From Adiantum capillus-veneris (taxonomy: Eukaryota > Streptophyta > Polypodiopsida > Polypodiales > Pteridaceae), in the NCBI GenBank assembly GCA_014529385.2, contig CM043964.1, positions 109,023,587 through 109,087,586 of the forward strand: DNA of 64,000 bases, given 5' to 3'. The stretch's first letter is position 1; each line of letters opens with the position of its first letter. The translations under genes and the position numbers were made by a program. Positions 33,896 through 44,843 of the stretch are shown here, piece by piece. Under the pieces are notes generated by a model. It saw nothing but the letters and a program-made list of their open reading frames with translations. It did no database searches and was not told the DNA's origin.

Positions 33896-34957
33896 CTTTT
33901 CTTCAAAGTCACCCTTTAGAGCTCTTTCTGCTCTAAACTGATCCACTAATCTTTCCATTCTTGCCGCTTTCTGACTTTCGGTTTGCTTGGGAGCAACCTT
34001 CTTCTTTACTTTCTTCTTAAGTGGCTCGTCCACATCCTCTTCAGGTTCTGAAACTACTTCTAGTTTCCGGCGTGCTCTTGTGGATGCCCTCTTGGGTACT
34101 TCGGGCTGTTCTTCCTCCTCGTCGGCTTCTCTAAGCCACTCATTCTGGGAGGGAGCCTTTGGCCACTGATCTCTAGCTCCAATAGCTTCATAAGCTATTC
34201 TTGTCAGAATTTCCGCTCCTCCTATGTATTTTGGCTTCTCGTTGTGCATGGCAATTACTTGCTCATGGATGTGTTGAGCGTAATTCACCTCTTTTGGCAT
34301 ATTGCTCTTTAATGCCCATGTGATGGTGGTCGCAATGGCATGGGGTGGTGTCGTATACTTTTGCGGTCTTTTACTACAAACATGAAGAAATTGGTTGTAC
34401 AGTCGGTAAAGGGTTGCCGCTCTTGGGTCCGCCATATCCCCATAGGTCGCATTCTGTTTCTTGGGCCCATAGACCTCTATGGCCTCTCTTCTTTCCCTGA
34501 TCGAGCTCCCTTTGTTGTGCAGCTTCAATGCGTCTGCAATTAGCTGTGGAGTGATTTGTACTTCTACCTTCTCTCTATCCATGGCTGCCAATGTGGCTTT
34601 TCCATCCTTCTGAATGGATGTCGCCAACTCGTACACTCTTCTTGTATCCACACTTGATGGTCTCGAGGTGAAGAAACTGTGCAAGTCTTCCCTTTCCAGG
34701 TACCTGCTGATGTCTCTTGACCTGCTATAATCTACCAATTCCTGTGGGATCATCGGTACATCCACCGCTTGCCCTTGAGGATCTCTGAAAGTCCCCTGGT
34801 AGATCTTTATTCCCTCTTTCTCCAATACTGCTTCCTCCACCCAAGTTTTGGTTGGCTTGAGGGTTTCTGTTGGAATGTCAAAGGGTTCCGCTTCTGCAAT
34901 AGCATCTTTGATTGTCGGTCTTTTTCTCTTCGTTGCCGATGACTTGGTGGAATCCAT
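33896..34957 (-). pseudogene. Element E extra ORF (ORF-X), N-terminal part
   Basis: An ATG at 34957 opens 354 codons that run into the LTR of F at 33896. The same frame continues on the far side of F at 28710 if one copy of CTTTT is counted, giving an ancestral ORF of about 1,091 codons. The N-terminus is MDSTKSSATKRKRP, basic and NLS-like. The middle (residues 100-260) looks globular (FTSRPSSVDTRRVYELA, AATLYRLYNQFLHVCSKRP). Residues 285-330 form a highly charged region with a second basic cluster (KKKVKKKVAPK). It is not gag, protease, RT, RNase H or integrase, and I recognise no family. Its spacer carries three copies of the element's palindrome. Confidence 0.75.
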
Positions 34958-35124
34958 GGATCCTGTAACTCCAATTTCAGAAGTTAGCGTCTTTTTAGTA
35001 ATGAAAGCCGAAGTGAAGCTTTTAACTATCCAAATGACTTGAAAATTGAAACATGAGCTATTCAGGGCTTAAGGATGCAAGGTAGGTGAAAAAAATATGC
35101 AAAATGGGCTCAAAATCATGCTGG

Positions 35125-35148
35125 AGACATCATACGCGTATGATGTCT
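35125..35148. repeat. Palindrome copy 1
   Basis: Perfect 24-bp palindrome: AGACATCATACG followed by its reverse complement. The centre ACGCGT contains the CGCG core bound by plant CAMTA factors. Confidence 0.92.
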
Positions 35149-35407
35149 TTTGTGTCAAAATGACTTCATATTGGTTGTGCTTGTAGCTGATACTGTATAC
35201 ATGATTATCATATGCTTGGATTTGAGTTTGGATCCCATTTGGTCAGGTTTTGGCCAATTTAGTCCAGTTTCGGCTCTTGGCAAAATTTTGAAAGGGAATT
35301 GGATTTTATGATCCAAATTGGATAAAACTTGGTGGTTCACTTTCAAATGGCATGTAGATCACTTCTGTTTGGTGGTTGAAGCCCTGAGGTGCCAAAATCA
35401 CATAGTG

Positions 35408-35431
35408 AGACTTCATACGCGTATGATGTCT
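35408..35431. repeat. Palindrome copy 2
   Basis: One base differs from the perfect palindrome (A to T at the fifth position). Confidence 0.9.
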
Positions 35432-35542
35432 TTTAGTGTATTTTTGGACCAAATTTCTCTATAAGCTTGGATTTGGCTTTAGATAGGCTTATTCAGTGGA
35501 TTTATGAAGTTTGGATAGATTTTGGGCTAAAAATGGCTCTGG

Positions 35543-35566
35543 AGACATCATACGCGTATGATGTCT
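35543..35566. repeat. Palindrome copy 3
   Basis: Perfect 24-bp copy, followed by TTT as in most copies. Confidence 0.92.
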
Positions 35567-35743
35567 TTTTCATCAATTTTGCATGGGATTGGTTCTGTGG
35601 ACTCCCCATGTACTAGTGAAGGACTGTCTCTACTCAAATCTTGGTTTGGACTTGAGTATGTTGGATTTGGGCCAAAAATAGACTTTAGGTGAAGGATTTT
35701 TCCTCAATTGGACTAATGGGGTGATCCTCTTAACCAAATGGTT

Positions 35744-36817
35744 CTAAATATCCATGTATATTTCTAGAAACAACCTTAAGTATTCTTTGAAAGCATGCGT
35801 CATCAGCCTCTGGAAGGTTGCGGGAGCATTGGTTAGACCAAAAGACATAACCCGATAAGCATAAAGTCCCCACTCCATTGCAAAAGCTGTTTTATGTTGA
35901 TCTTCCAATGCTATGGCTAGCTGGTTATATCCTGAAAAACCATCAAGAAAGGAGTATGCTGTTTTCCCTGATACACACTCTAGAACATGATCAATTATCG
36001 GTAGGGGATAATTGTCCGTGATTGTTGCAGCATTCACTTTCTTTAAGTTGACACACACTCGAAGTTTTCCGTTCTTCTTGGGTACCACCACAATTGGAGA
36101 TACCCAATCGGTGTGTTCAATCTCGTATATGAATTCAGCTTCCATTAGCTTATCTATCTCTTCTTTGATTCGCTTAGCAAACGTATCATTATATGTGTAT
36201 GGTCTTTTTCTGCTAGGCTTTGCATCTTGTTTTAGTGGGATTATGTGTTGGCATATCGATGGGTCAACTCCCTTTAAGTCCTTATAAGACCATGCAAACA
36301 CATCCTTGTACTCTCTGAGAAGACTCAAAAGTCTCTCTTCCTCGCCTGGAGACAAATCTGTGGCTATGTACACCGGTCTAGGTGTCTCACCTAGAGCTGC
36401 TAAATCAACTTTTTTTGCATCCTCCGGTCCGTCATAAGATTCGTTCGCCTTTCTCTCTCGAATAGGTTGGGTTAATACCACCTTCCTATCCTCTATTGTG
36501 AATTTCTTGTAGTGAGAGGGAACATCCATGTTTTCCTTGATTTTGGCGTTTTCGTCCTCTCCACTCTCAATTTCTTTCGTCCAAACTTCTTTCAGAGTTT
36601 TCTTGAGCTCTCTGTACTTGTTTCTACGTTCTAACTTGGACTCCGTGTGTTCTCTGTTGCGCTTGTTCTTTTCTGATTTTTCTGTTTCAGTTTTCGTTTC
36701 ATTCCTTTGAACTTGATTTCTTGAGCTTCTTTTGTCTTTTCGTAAGCTCTTTTGATCATTGCCTCTCATTCTTCCAGAAATCTTGTCCTTAACACAATCT
36801 TCCGCCTTTACTAGCAT
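35744..36817 (-). pseudogene. Reverse transcriptase of element E, truncated at the active site
   Basis: From ATG 36817 the frame has a charged linker and then Ty3 RT: SWSYKDLKG-like FAWSYKDLKGVDPSI, an SPIVVVPKKNGKLRVCVNL stretch, YPLPIIDHVLE, FLDGFSGYNQ with the first catalytic Asp, and FGLTNAPATFQRLM. It ends EIYMDI-stop. The YxDD box is cut after Y-M-D, and the following sequence has no RT similarity, so thumb, RNase H and integrase have been lost. The FLDGFSGYNQ and VDPSI wording is typical of Tat-branch Ty3 elements. A frameshift around 36800 separates it from the protease frame. Confidence 0.9.
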
Positions 36818-36819
36818 TA

Positions 36820-38360
36820 GGAATTGATTTTCCTCTTATTCTAGGCATCGGATTGGTTTTAACCCCCTTTGTTTTTCTCTTTGCTCTATAGCGTTTCTGG
36901 CGTTGTTTAGTTTGGTTCGGAAAATCATAAAATCGGACATCCGTTATAGTTTCTTCGTTTCCGCTTGAATTGTCCGTTGACTCGTTGTCTGCTTCATTTC
37001 CCCACTCTGGATGATCGGAAATGTCGTGAAACACCTCTTCTTCATCTTCCTTTTCCAGTGTATCGTTCTTTTCAGTTTCTTTTTCGAGTACAGTTCTCAA
37101 CATGAAGTACGGAACCACGTCGTACCCGTCCTTGTCGCAAAATTTTGTTGTGGGACCATCCGGAATTGCACAAACATCTAGGGTTGCTAGAATGTGTGTC
37201 CATTCTAATGGTTCAAGCGTGTCCTCTGGAAAGGGTTCTCCTATATAAGTTTCATCTTCGATAGCCCTTTCTAAAACATATTCTTCTCACCTCAGACTTC
37301 CACATTTCGAGGCTCCACACATCCATAACTCCTTGGGCTTACCTAGCCAAGCTGGAAATTCGGATCCCGCCAAAGTAGCTGAATCAAACTCCTCTACCGG
37401 TGTTCGGTTCACATCTTTGTAGCTATGGTCTTTCAGGTTCACACGTGTAGTGGTTTCCATATTTCTCAGGTATATGTGATCGTAGCCCCAATCCTGGACC
37501 ATTTTCAATTGTCTCATGAATGGTCTTCCCAGTATGATATCATAGTTATTCTCCTTGCCAAAATCGACAATAGCAAAAGTATGTTCGTATTCAATGCCGC
37601 AAGAAGTCACTACGACTTTCTCTAATAACCCCATGGGTTTCTCCATGTGTCCATCTGCTAATTGGAGTTTCAACCTAGTCTTCCTTATTGCTGGTTTCCC
37701 CCATTTTTTCCAGGTTTCTTTTGTAGCAATGGCTACCCCAGCTCCGCTGTCTAGTATTGCCATCATGTTCACTCCTTGGAATTCAAATGGTAAGGTTGTA
37801 TTCCCCTCTTCACCTTCGCAATACTCTCCGACCTTGTTTAAGGGTACAGGCTTAGCGTTCTTTTGTGGTTTGCTCAGCTCTTGTATACCCTCTTGTAGTC
37901 TCGATGTTGGGTCTTTTATCCCAAATTTCTCTAAGCATTTTCCTACAGTGGTCCACATATGTGGTCTTAGCCTCAAAAGCTCAGCTAGAGTGATAGTGCA
38001 TGTCACTGGTGTTGACAAGATCTCTATCAATCCTTGCGAGTCCTTGACTTTTTCTGATGAAATTCTTCGTGAGGGAAGTGCTCTAATCTCGGATTTTGCT
38101 TCATACTCTCCTAAGTATGAAGGTAAGGTATTCAGTGAATGAGGTTTGCTCTCCATTGTTCTAACAGAGCCCCCATCTCCCCAATAAGATTGCAGATCCA
38201 AGTCCACTTGAGATCCTGCCTCAAATTCCACTATGGGAGGATTCCTGATGTCCTTTTCCCAATTTGTCTGATTAGCTTGGCAACTTAGCTCGTTTGCAAA
38301 GTTTGCCTCTCTCACTTGTTTCCAAAATTCATTGTAATCCTCCTCTCTTCCGTAAGACCT
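36820..38360 (-). pseudogene. Aspartic protease and linker of element E
   Basis: One frame continues from the gag stop (TAG 38363-38361) to 36790, with a further TGA at 37289-37287. The retropepsin motif ILDSGAG is coded at about 37757-37737, and the second conserved stretch DIILGRPFM at about 37542-37516. The downstream linker (37286-36820) has EWTHILATLDV, which resembles DWVHLAATID in the gag-pol block of element D, then an acidic stretch and a basic tail. The protease cleaves Gag and Pol in the particle. The two stops make the copy non-functional unless suppressed. Confidence 0.85.
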
Positions 38361-41300
38361 CTATATGACTGGATGAAAACTCTCTATCTCCTGATCGGTT
38401 GTGTTCAATATTATGCGGTCATCCTTGTGTCTATTTTCAGGCTTTTGTGCACTGGGAGTCTTTTCAGCTACCTGTGAAATGATAGTCTCTTGCTGAATTG
38501 GGTTTTCTGTTCCACAATTCATTGTTTCTCTTGGTGGTTCTAATAAGACTTGTGCAATCTCGATCATTCTCTCGCACATTTCAAGTCTCTGCTTTTCCAA
38601 TTCCGCGTTTGGGTATGTCATCCACCTCTGTTCTTGTGTTTGGTTGTTCTTTAACCTAGCTTCGTAAGCTCTCATCAGTGCGTCCAATGATTCGTGTACT
38701 TTGTCGACTAGCACTGATCCCCCTGAGCTTAAGCTCGTTGTCTCTTTGATACTCTTTTGTTTCGTTCTTTCCGGGCTCATCTCTCGTTTCCCGTTTTGAC
38801 TCTCAAGTTTTTCTAATCTATCTTTAGTTTGCTTTAGTTCCTCAGCTAGAATAGCGTCTTCACGTTCTTTTCTCAACTTCATGCATGCTTTTCTAGCTTT
38901 CCATGTGTTTCTCTGACTCCGCGGTCCTTGACTAACCACTTCAGTCGCTAACTTTCCATTCTCAGGTTCTCTAGTGGTTTTCTTAGCTTGAGCTCTAGTA
39001 ACAACTTGCGTTGGTATCAGAGTTTCATTTTCGGACCCACTGCTGGTAGGAATAGTTTCTAGCATATTCAATGTCGTCTTTTGCACTTTGTTTGGATTCT
39101 TTGAACAATACTCAATGAAGTGAGTAACCCCGCACTCAGTGCAATAAGCGTTAATTCTAATGATTTCCGTATGTGGAGAAACATTCATCAGATGGTCACC
39201 TCCACACTTGTAATAGGGTCCTAGTGCTGGTCTTGGTCCCACTTGATTCGTCCTTTGTGGATAGGATGGTCTTTGTCCTGTTAACCCTCCATGAGCTATG
39301 AACATCAATGTTCTTGCGTCCAAATTGTATCTCTCTTCATCAGAAGCACTTGTAACTGTTGGTGTTCCAACATTCCCAATCATGCCCCATGGTTCTGGTT
39401 GTTTGGGTTCTTCTGGTGGGTAATACACAGTTGGAGACATGTGTGCACCAGATTCTTCATAATAGGCTTGAACAGGCACTAAGGCTTGTTCTTCCTGATT
39501 CTCTAAGGTTGGTGCATATCTAATGCCCACTGGTCTTGCTCCTGGTAAAGGTGGTTGTTGTCCCAATACCGGTTGCGGTCTTTCTATCCCCATAGGTCCT
39601 GGTACATTTCCCGTTGGGTATCGAGGTACTGGATGTACCTGAGGTGGTGCTAATTGAGCAGAAGGTGCATACTGACGCTCCCTTACATACCCTTTGTTGT
39701 AATAGCACTCCTCTGTTGGATGGTTTGTCCATTTTTGTTCAATAGCACACCATTTCAGTGGTTTTGGCAATGGTTTTTGGTATGGTGCCATCCTTTTTAG
39801 AGCATCTTCTATCATTTGCTCTACATTTGGCATGGTTGTTGTTTGAACATTCTTTTTAGTGGTAGTCTCGCTCGCTATGGAGGAAGAGCTACTGGATGCA
39901 AAATCTGTATCCGCTGACACCTCTCCATAAACCGTACAGTTATCCACTAAGTACAATGCTTCTCTCGTTACTTGCTCGAAACTTGTACAAGCTTTCAAGT
40001 GCAAGTCCTTCTTGAGAGTGTCGTTTCTCAATCCTTCAATAAAGAGAACATATAGTCTGTCATCTTGTGGTCGTTCACGTACTGGACATCTCTCAATGTA
40101 TTGTTTGAAGCGAAGTGAAGCTTCCTTCACTTTTTCGTGTTCTCTCTGTTTAAAAGCATATATTTGTGAGACCGTATTGTGCTTAATCCCTCGTTTTGAG
40201 AATTCCTCAGCAAACTCTCTTAGCAAATAGTCAATGTCATGGAATCCCCCTCTGTTCAGTGGTTGAAACCATGTCAATGCCGTACCTTCTAGAGTAAGAC
40301 CAAATCCCTCGTATTGTGTATGAAAATCTGTTATCTGCTCAGCTCTTAAGACTTGCTTAAAGAGTGACACATGTGCATACGGATCTCCTGAACCACCATA
40401 CTTCTTTGGCATACACTTGGCTACTTGAGATGGTCTCATACGTCTATGGTCTGCTACCAATCTCATTGCTCCTGTGTCCCGGCTAAAGCTTTCTCTAGCA
40501 TCATGGACTTCATGGGTTACCCTTGTCGGTTCCCCTGCCCTTAGTCTACTACTAGGAGGTAAATGTGATGGTTCCGCTTCGAACCTTGGACCTGGAGTGG
40601 TATACTGGGGATTGGAACTGCACTACCTCGATTCGTATCCATTGACTCTCTGGAATGTAATGATCCCATTGGTCCAGGCTTCGAGTACTGAGGTTGACTG
40701 AAAGAGTCAGCAGCCTGAGTTCTTTGTCCTCCTGTTGTCAGTGGGTTTTGCACTCCATTTGTTGGTGCTGGTCTTTGTGAGCTAGAAGTAACATAATACT
40801 GATGTAGTGGTCCCCCAAAGTATGTATATCCTTCTAATTCTTTCTTGCCCATTGTTGAGTATTGCCTCCTATACTTGTCGCAAGCGGCAATTTTCACTTC
40901 CGATCCCTCTGTGTAGGTAAAGACATAAAGTCTTTTTTGGTCTGTCAACTCTCAGGTGTAGGGTTCTTCACATCTATAATAGAGATCTTGCTCCCCATTA
41001 TTATATTTGTATAGCCCCACATAGATGTTATCGGTGTTGATCCTTGTAGTTTCATTCTCTCTTCTTAACCTCGCATCAGGGAAGTTCATTATTGGTGCTT
41101 TCTCCTCAAGTTCTTCATCTACTTTGGCTTTGGTGCCCATCAATCCCCACTTGTCCACAATGTTAGGGTTTAGGACTACCAAATACATGGTACCCTCGTC
41201 ATCTAGATATCTATCTCCGCTATAGTTCACAGGCACTAAGTCCTTGAACTCACTAGGTCTATCTTCTATCTTTACACAATAGCGGTCCATTCCATCTTTG

Positions 41301-41602
41301 TAGATCTTGGCACCTTGCTCATTGTCGTACTGGTATTTTATGAACAATAGCTTCATTGTGACGGAAGGGTTTGATGATCCTGCTGCCATATTTTCTCTAT
41401 TGTTCAGGTTCAAGTGTTCCAAGTGTTCGGTGAAAATCTCGTAAGATCTCTCCGAAGAAGTATCAGAAACACTTCCTTCAAAGATCGGCTCTAATGGTTG
41501 CACCCAACTTTGGTTTGCACTTCCCTCGGTTAATATGACACTTGCTTGTTCCCCTTGTTTTGGTTGGTTATTCTGGAGATTCCTGCCCGATCTCAAATTC
41601 AT
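38361..41602 (-). pseudogene. Gag of element E
   Basis: ATG 41602 starts MNLRSGRNL, a common start of Tat-like gags. A TGA lies at 40954-40952, a frameshift between about 40640 and 40600, then an open frame of 701 codons from ATG 40466 to TAG 38361. The capsid-type region (KKYGGSGDPYAHVSLFKQVL, then GTALTWFQPL, FAEEFSKRGI and KEASLRFKQYIERCP, about 40420-40080) matches the retrotransposon gag family. A zinc knuckle CTECGVTHFIEYC (CX2CX3HX4C) lies near 39150-39112. The C-terminal third is charged and helical. Gag forms the particle that packages the RNA. Confidence 0.88.
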
Positions 41603-41769
41603 CAATTCCCCTAAAGGACTTTAACTTTTCCGTCTCGGCAATTTGTTTTCCCAAGTTTTTGTGGTTAGAATTGATCCAAACTGATTGATACTTGGTCAAT
41701 TGTTTAATCTTGTCAGTTGAACAACTTCTGTTTCATCAAGTGAGAAATTTGTTGCAGTTATGCTTGAAA

Positions 41770-41793
41770 AGACATTATACGCGTATGATGTCT
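41770..41793. repeat. Palindrome copy 4
   Basis: 24 bp with one mismatch from the perfect palindrome. Confidence 0.9.
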
Positions 41794-42051
41794 TTTTTCA
41801 CAGATTTAGACTATTTTGGTTATGCTCACTCTCAGTAGCCCCCTTATGCTCTGTCCACTCACAAAATTCAGTTTGAACTCTGTTTGAGCAAGTTATGGCT
41901 AATTTAGGCTTTTCTTGGCAATTTTCCGCTTTTGACTTGTTTTGGGTCAATTGTGATCCAAATGGGATGAAACTTGAAATATAACCTCTAGACAGCTATT
42001 ACAATGGATCTGTGTTGGCAAAGCATCAAAATATGTCCAAAATTAGGTCAA

Positions 42052-42075
42052 AGACATCATACGCGTATGATGTCT
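42052..42075. repeat. Palindrome copy 5
   Basis: Perfect 24-bp copy. Confidence 0.92.
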
Positions 42076-42176
42076 TTTTCATCAATTTGGGTCAAGACTT
42101 GATATTTATGCTTTCTACAGTGTTTGTAACAATCTTGTCAGGTCAGATATCAAAAATAAGCAGTGGATGTGCTAAA

Positions 42177-42200
42177 AGACAATATATGCGTATGATGTCT
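42177..42200. repeat. Palindrome copy 6 (degenerate)
   Basis: The right half is perfect (GCGTATGATGTCT). The left half has about four changes (AGACAATATATGC). Confidence 0.8.
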
Positions 42201-42461
42201 TTTGTCCCAGATTTTGACTATTTTTGGTTTTAAGCCTTCTCCAATGTTTATAATTGAGTTTCAAGTGTTTTTGTTAGGTTTGAATGTAAAAACAAGATCT
42301 GAATCCAAAATTTCCTATTCTTTGCGTTTCTTGGACTCCGGCTTGTCTTTTTGGGTTTCTTTGAGTGTTAATGCTCTTGTTTTAAGTTGAAATTAGGGTA
42401 TAACCCCCCTTTTGAACACTCTAGTAAAGTCAAAATTTTTGTTTTGGTCTCTGTTTGGTCA

Positions 42462-42491
42462 TTTAGACATCATACGCGTATGATGTCTAAA
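42462..42491. repeat. Palindrome copy 7, extended to 30 bp
   Basis: The perfect 24-bp core is extended by TTT/AAA into a 30-bp perfect palindrome, the longest in the window. Confidence 0.93.
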
Positions 42492-43006
42492 GTTGCAGAT
42501 TTCCAGTTTTTTGGCACAGAATCCTTCCTAAAGCTTTCTCAAGTGCTTAGCAACTCCCAGATACACAAAAAATTTCTCTGACTTTTGTTTATTGCAAGTT
42601 TCACTACTAACTCGACGGTTTAGTGATCTAACATGCAATCAACCATATCAAGCAAATACTCCAACGATTACTAGCTCTAGATCAGGATCAAATGAACTCC
42701 TACCTAAGCTATTCCTAATCATAAAATGGGTTTGGTAATTGTGATTTTAAAGAGATCCACTGCGACTCATGGACTAGCAAATTCTTCTTCTATCAACAAC
42801 TACTCAACACCAACAAAACAACAAACAAATCTAAGCTAAACTAAAAATATTGTCAACACGGAAGACCCAGGAATACCCCACTTCCTAGTATCTCTCGAGA
42901 TCTTCAGATTACACCACTCCTAGATCTTTTCTAACTAAAGTATACAAAGTAGTTTATACGACTCACCTCGTAGGATTAGTCTAAGGTCACCTACTTAGGG
43001 CTCTCG

Positions 43007-43024
43007 TCCCCGGCAACGGCGCCA
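43007..43024 (-). promoter_or_regulatory. Primer binding site (tRNA-Asp) of element E
   Basis: The - strand TGGCGCCGTTGCCGGGGA is an 18-nt perfect complement to the 3' end of plant tRNA-Asp(GTC), 2 nt from the 5' LTR. tRNA-Asp priming is known in plant Tat/Athila-type Ty3 elements. Confidence 0.93.
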
Positions 43025-43026
43025 AA

Positions 43027-43655
43027 TGTTAAGGCGGTTACGCCGCTAGCGGAAGCTAAATAGCGAGAACTCAACCAACAACAGAATTTGTCAGACGAGG
43101 ACGGAGCTTGACCCGCAGGCGCATGAAAACAACTAGGTGGGTGTCAAATCACCTACTCGACCTTCTAACGACAATCACTACTAAGGAAATCAAATTTAAG
43201 TTCTAAAATACGCAAGTGACTGAAATCCGTACTACGAACGAATGCTATACGAAACAGGATCTAGAATCATTGAATCGATCTCAAACTCAAGGGGAAGTCT
43301 ATACACTAGGTAAGAACAACACCCTAAAGACTTGAACTGCAAAATCAACCTATAATCACTCCGTGCGGTAAACGCGTATGAAGACAGGTTGAAAAATACA
43401 GGTGATCGAAACTTGACCCCGATGGTACTAATGTGTAGCTCTACTCGTTGTGGTTCTATAGATATGCTGCACGCTCCATTCCGACACACGAGTTGGAAGA
43501 AAACTCACACCGAAGCTTGTAGGAACTTACCACACATAGAAGCCGATAGCGCGCACTCTTGGTATCTGTGCGTAGCTCTCGTCGTTGCTAACACAATGGC
43601 GGTGTCGCTTCTCCAATGGCGGCTCCGTAGCTCGCATAGCAAGTAGATAAGACTC

Positions 43656-43695
<40 letters not shown>

Positions 43696-43978
43696 ACACA
43701 GTCACGGCGCTCAAAAACTCACTTTGATTAATAATCTCCTCTTACGTTACAAAAACTTTGGCTTATATACCTCAGCCTTGGAGGTGAGAACATCTCTAAC
43801 TAATTACATCAGCAAGTGAAATTACTTCGGGATTACAAGCTGGAAACTCAATTGAGTCCCGTTACTTAATGAATGGCTCAAATCAAAATTAATGTCGGAA
43901 AGACATTTATTACAATCAATGGTTACAAAATGATGAGTGTGAGCAAAAATGTGGGTGTGATCCTTTGCTGGCTCAACA
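43027..43978 (-). repeat. 5' LTR of element E
   Basis: 952 bp, TG...CA. A TATA box lies at about 43762-43769 on the - strand, and a (TC)n of about 35 bp ends at 43693. Compare 25470-26447. Confidence 0.93.
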
Positions 43979-43983
43979 CCAAC
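43979..43983. repeat. Target site duplication of element E (right)
   Basis: CCAAC, identical to 25465-25469. Confidence 0.92.
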
Positions 43984-44523
43984 GCTCCCTATCGCTCGGT
44001 GTTAACCTTGGTGTAATCGACGATGGAGACCCTTTTGGTGATGTGATTACAATTCAGGCAATGGAGTCAATACTAGGCGAATAGGAATCTTGGGGACTGC
44101 CCAATGATCCCTATTGCTTAGTGTTGACCATGGTGTTAAAGACATTACGTGTGACAGTGGAGTCAACACCGAGCAAATAGGAGGCTTGTTGACTGCCCAA
44201 CGCCCCCTATCGCTTGGTGCTGACCTTGGCAAATGGACGTCGGCCCAGTAAACATCCATGAATATCACATTGTTTTGAGTCAGGGACCGGGCTTGTCGGA
44301 CCTATAGGTGCTCGAGTGATCATCGATGAGAGGCGCACGACATATCTCATTTGATACTATTTTTACCTTGATCGGCCACTGTGGACGCCCATGTTGAATG
44401 GGTTAAACTCTAATAACAGGTCTATTTTGACCTAAAATCCTCATTCTGTAAGGTGTAAGCTAAGAAGCGCTCTTGCTCCATCTCTGTCTCCTTCTCCCTC
44501 GATGCTCACGGGTGTGTGTGCGT

Positions 44524-44603
<80 letters not shown>

Positions 44604-44821
44604 ATTGCGGCGGCAGTGAGGCGGTTGAGCGTGGCATCAACGGCAGCTCCTTCTTCTTCGCAGCATAGGATCCTTCACGATGGAAGGATTGAGCAATGAG
44701 TGACACACCATTGTTTCTTTGAGCTTTCTAAGACTCTCTAGTTGTGTGTTTGCAGCCTTTCGAGGCTCGCACACGGTGCACATGCAAGTCCCCAGCCTTC
44801 GACACGTACAACAAGCGTACA
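43984..44821 (+). repeat. 5' LTR of D, right piece
   Basis: It continues D's 5' LTR after the E insertion and matches 56586-57438. It contains hairpin units 2 and 3 (44066-44128, 44162-44224) and a (GA)n run at about 44527-44602. It ends GCGTACA at 44821. Confidence 0.88.
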
Positions 44822-44825
44822 TTTT

Positions 44826-44843
44826 TGGTGTCGTTGTCGAGAA
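44826..44843 (+). promoter_or_regulatory. Decayed tRNA-Asp primer binding site of D
   Basis: TGGTGTCGTTGTCGAGAA differs from the perfect tRNA-Asp site seen in E at five positions, all C-to-T or G-to-A. It lies 4 nt after the LTR end. The pattern fits deamination of methylated cytosines in an old silenced copy. Confidence 0.75.

Larger units (their letters stand above)
34958..35743 (-). promoter_or_regulatory. Palindrome-bearing spacer between RT relic and ORF-X in element E
   Basis: 786 bp without a gene. It carries palindromes at 35125-35148, 35408-35431 and 35543-35566. Parts resemble the leader upstream of gag: a TGATCCAAATTGGATAAAACTTG-like phrase here (about 35310-35332) recurs near 41951-41973. 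The spacer therefore looks like a second copy of the leader type, placed upstream of ORF-X. A promoter, translation-entry or processing role is possible. Confidence 0.5.
41603..43006 (-). promoter_or_regulatory. 5' leader of element E with four palindromes
   Basis: About 1.4 kb between the primer site and the gag ATG without coding sequence. It carries palindromes at 41770-41793, 42052-42075, 42177-42200 and 42462-42491. Long leaders occur in Tat elements and may hold packaging signals. Confidence 0.6.
25470..43978 (-). mobile_element. Element E: large non-autonomous Ty3 (Tat-like) element
   Basis: The LTRs at 25470-26447 (978 bp, 3') and 43027-43978 (952 bp, 5') both run TGTT...AACA. They differ by about 15 substitutions, nearly all transitions, plus the length of a (TC)n run. 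A perfect CCAAC duplication flanks the element. The tRNA-Asp primer site and polypurine tract set the - orientation. Order from the 5' end: leader with four palindromes, gag, protease, RT cut at its active site, spacer with three palindromes, then a long unknown ORF. RT thumb, RNase H and integrase are missing, so E needs enzymes from another element. Without the copia insert F it is about 13.3 kb. Confidence 0.93.

Noticed and set aside
37425-38142. + strand open frame of 195 codons
   Set aside because: Lies antisense to E's protease and linker, which has clear motifs on the - strand.
35125-42491. CRISPR-like array formed by the repeated palindromes
   Set aside because: Spacing is irregular (about 100 bp to 6 kb), there are no cas genes, and the DNA is a plant retrotransposon.
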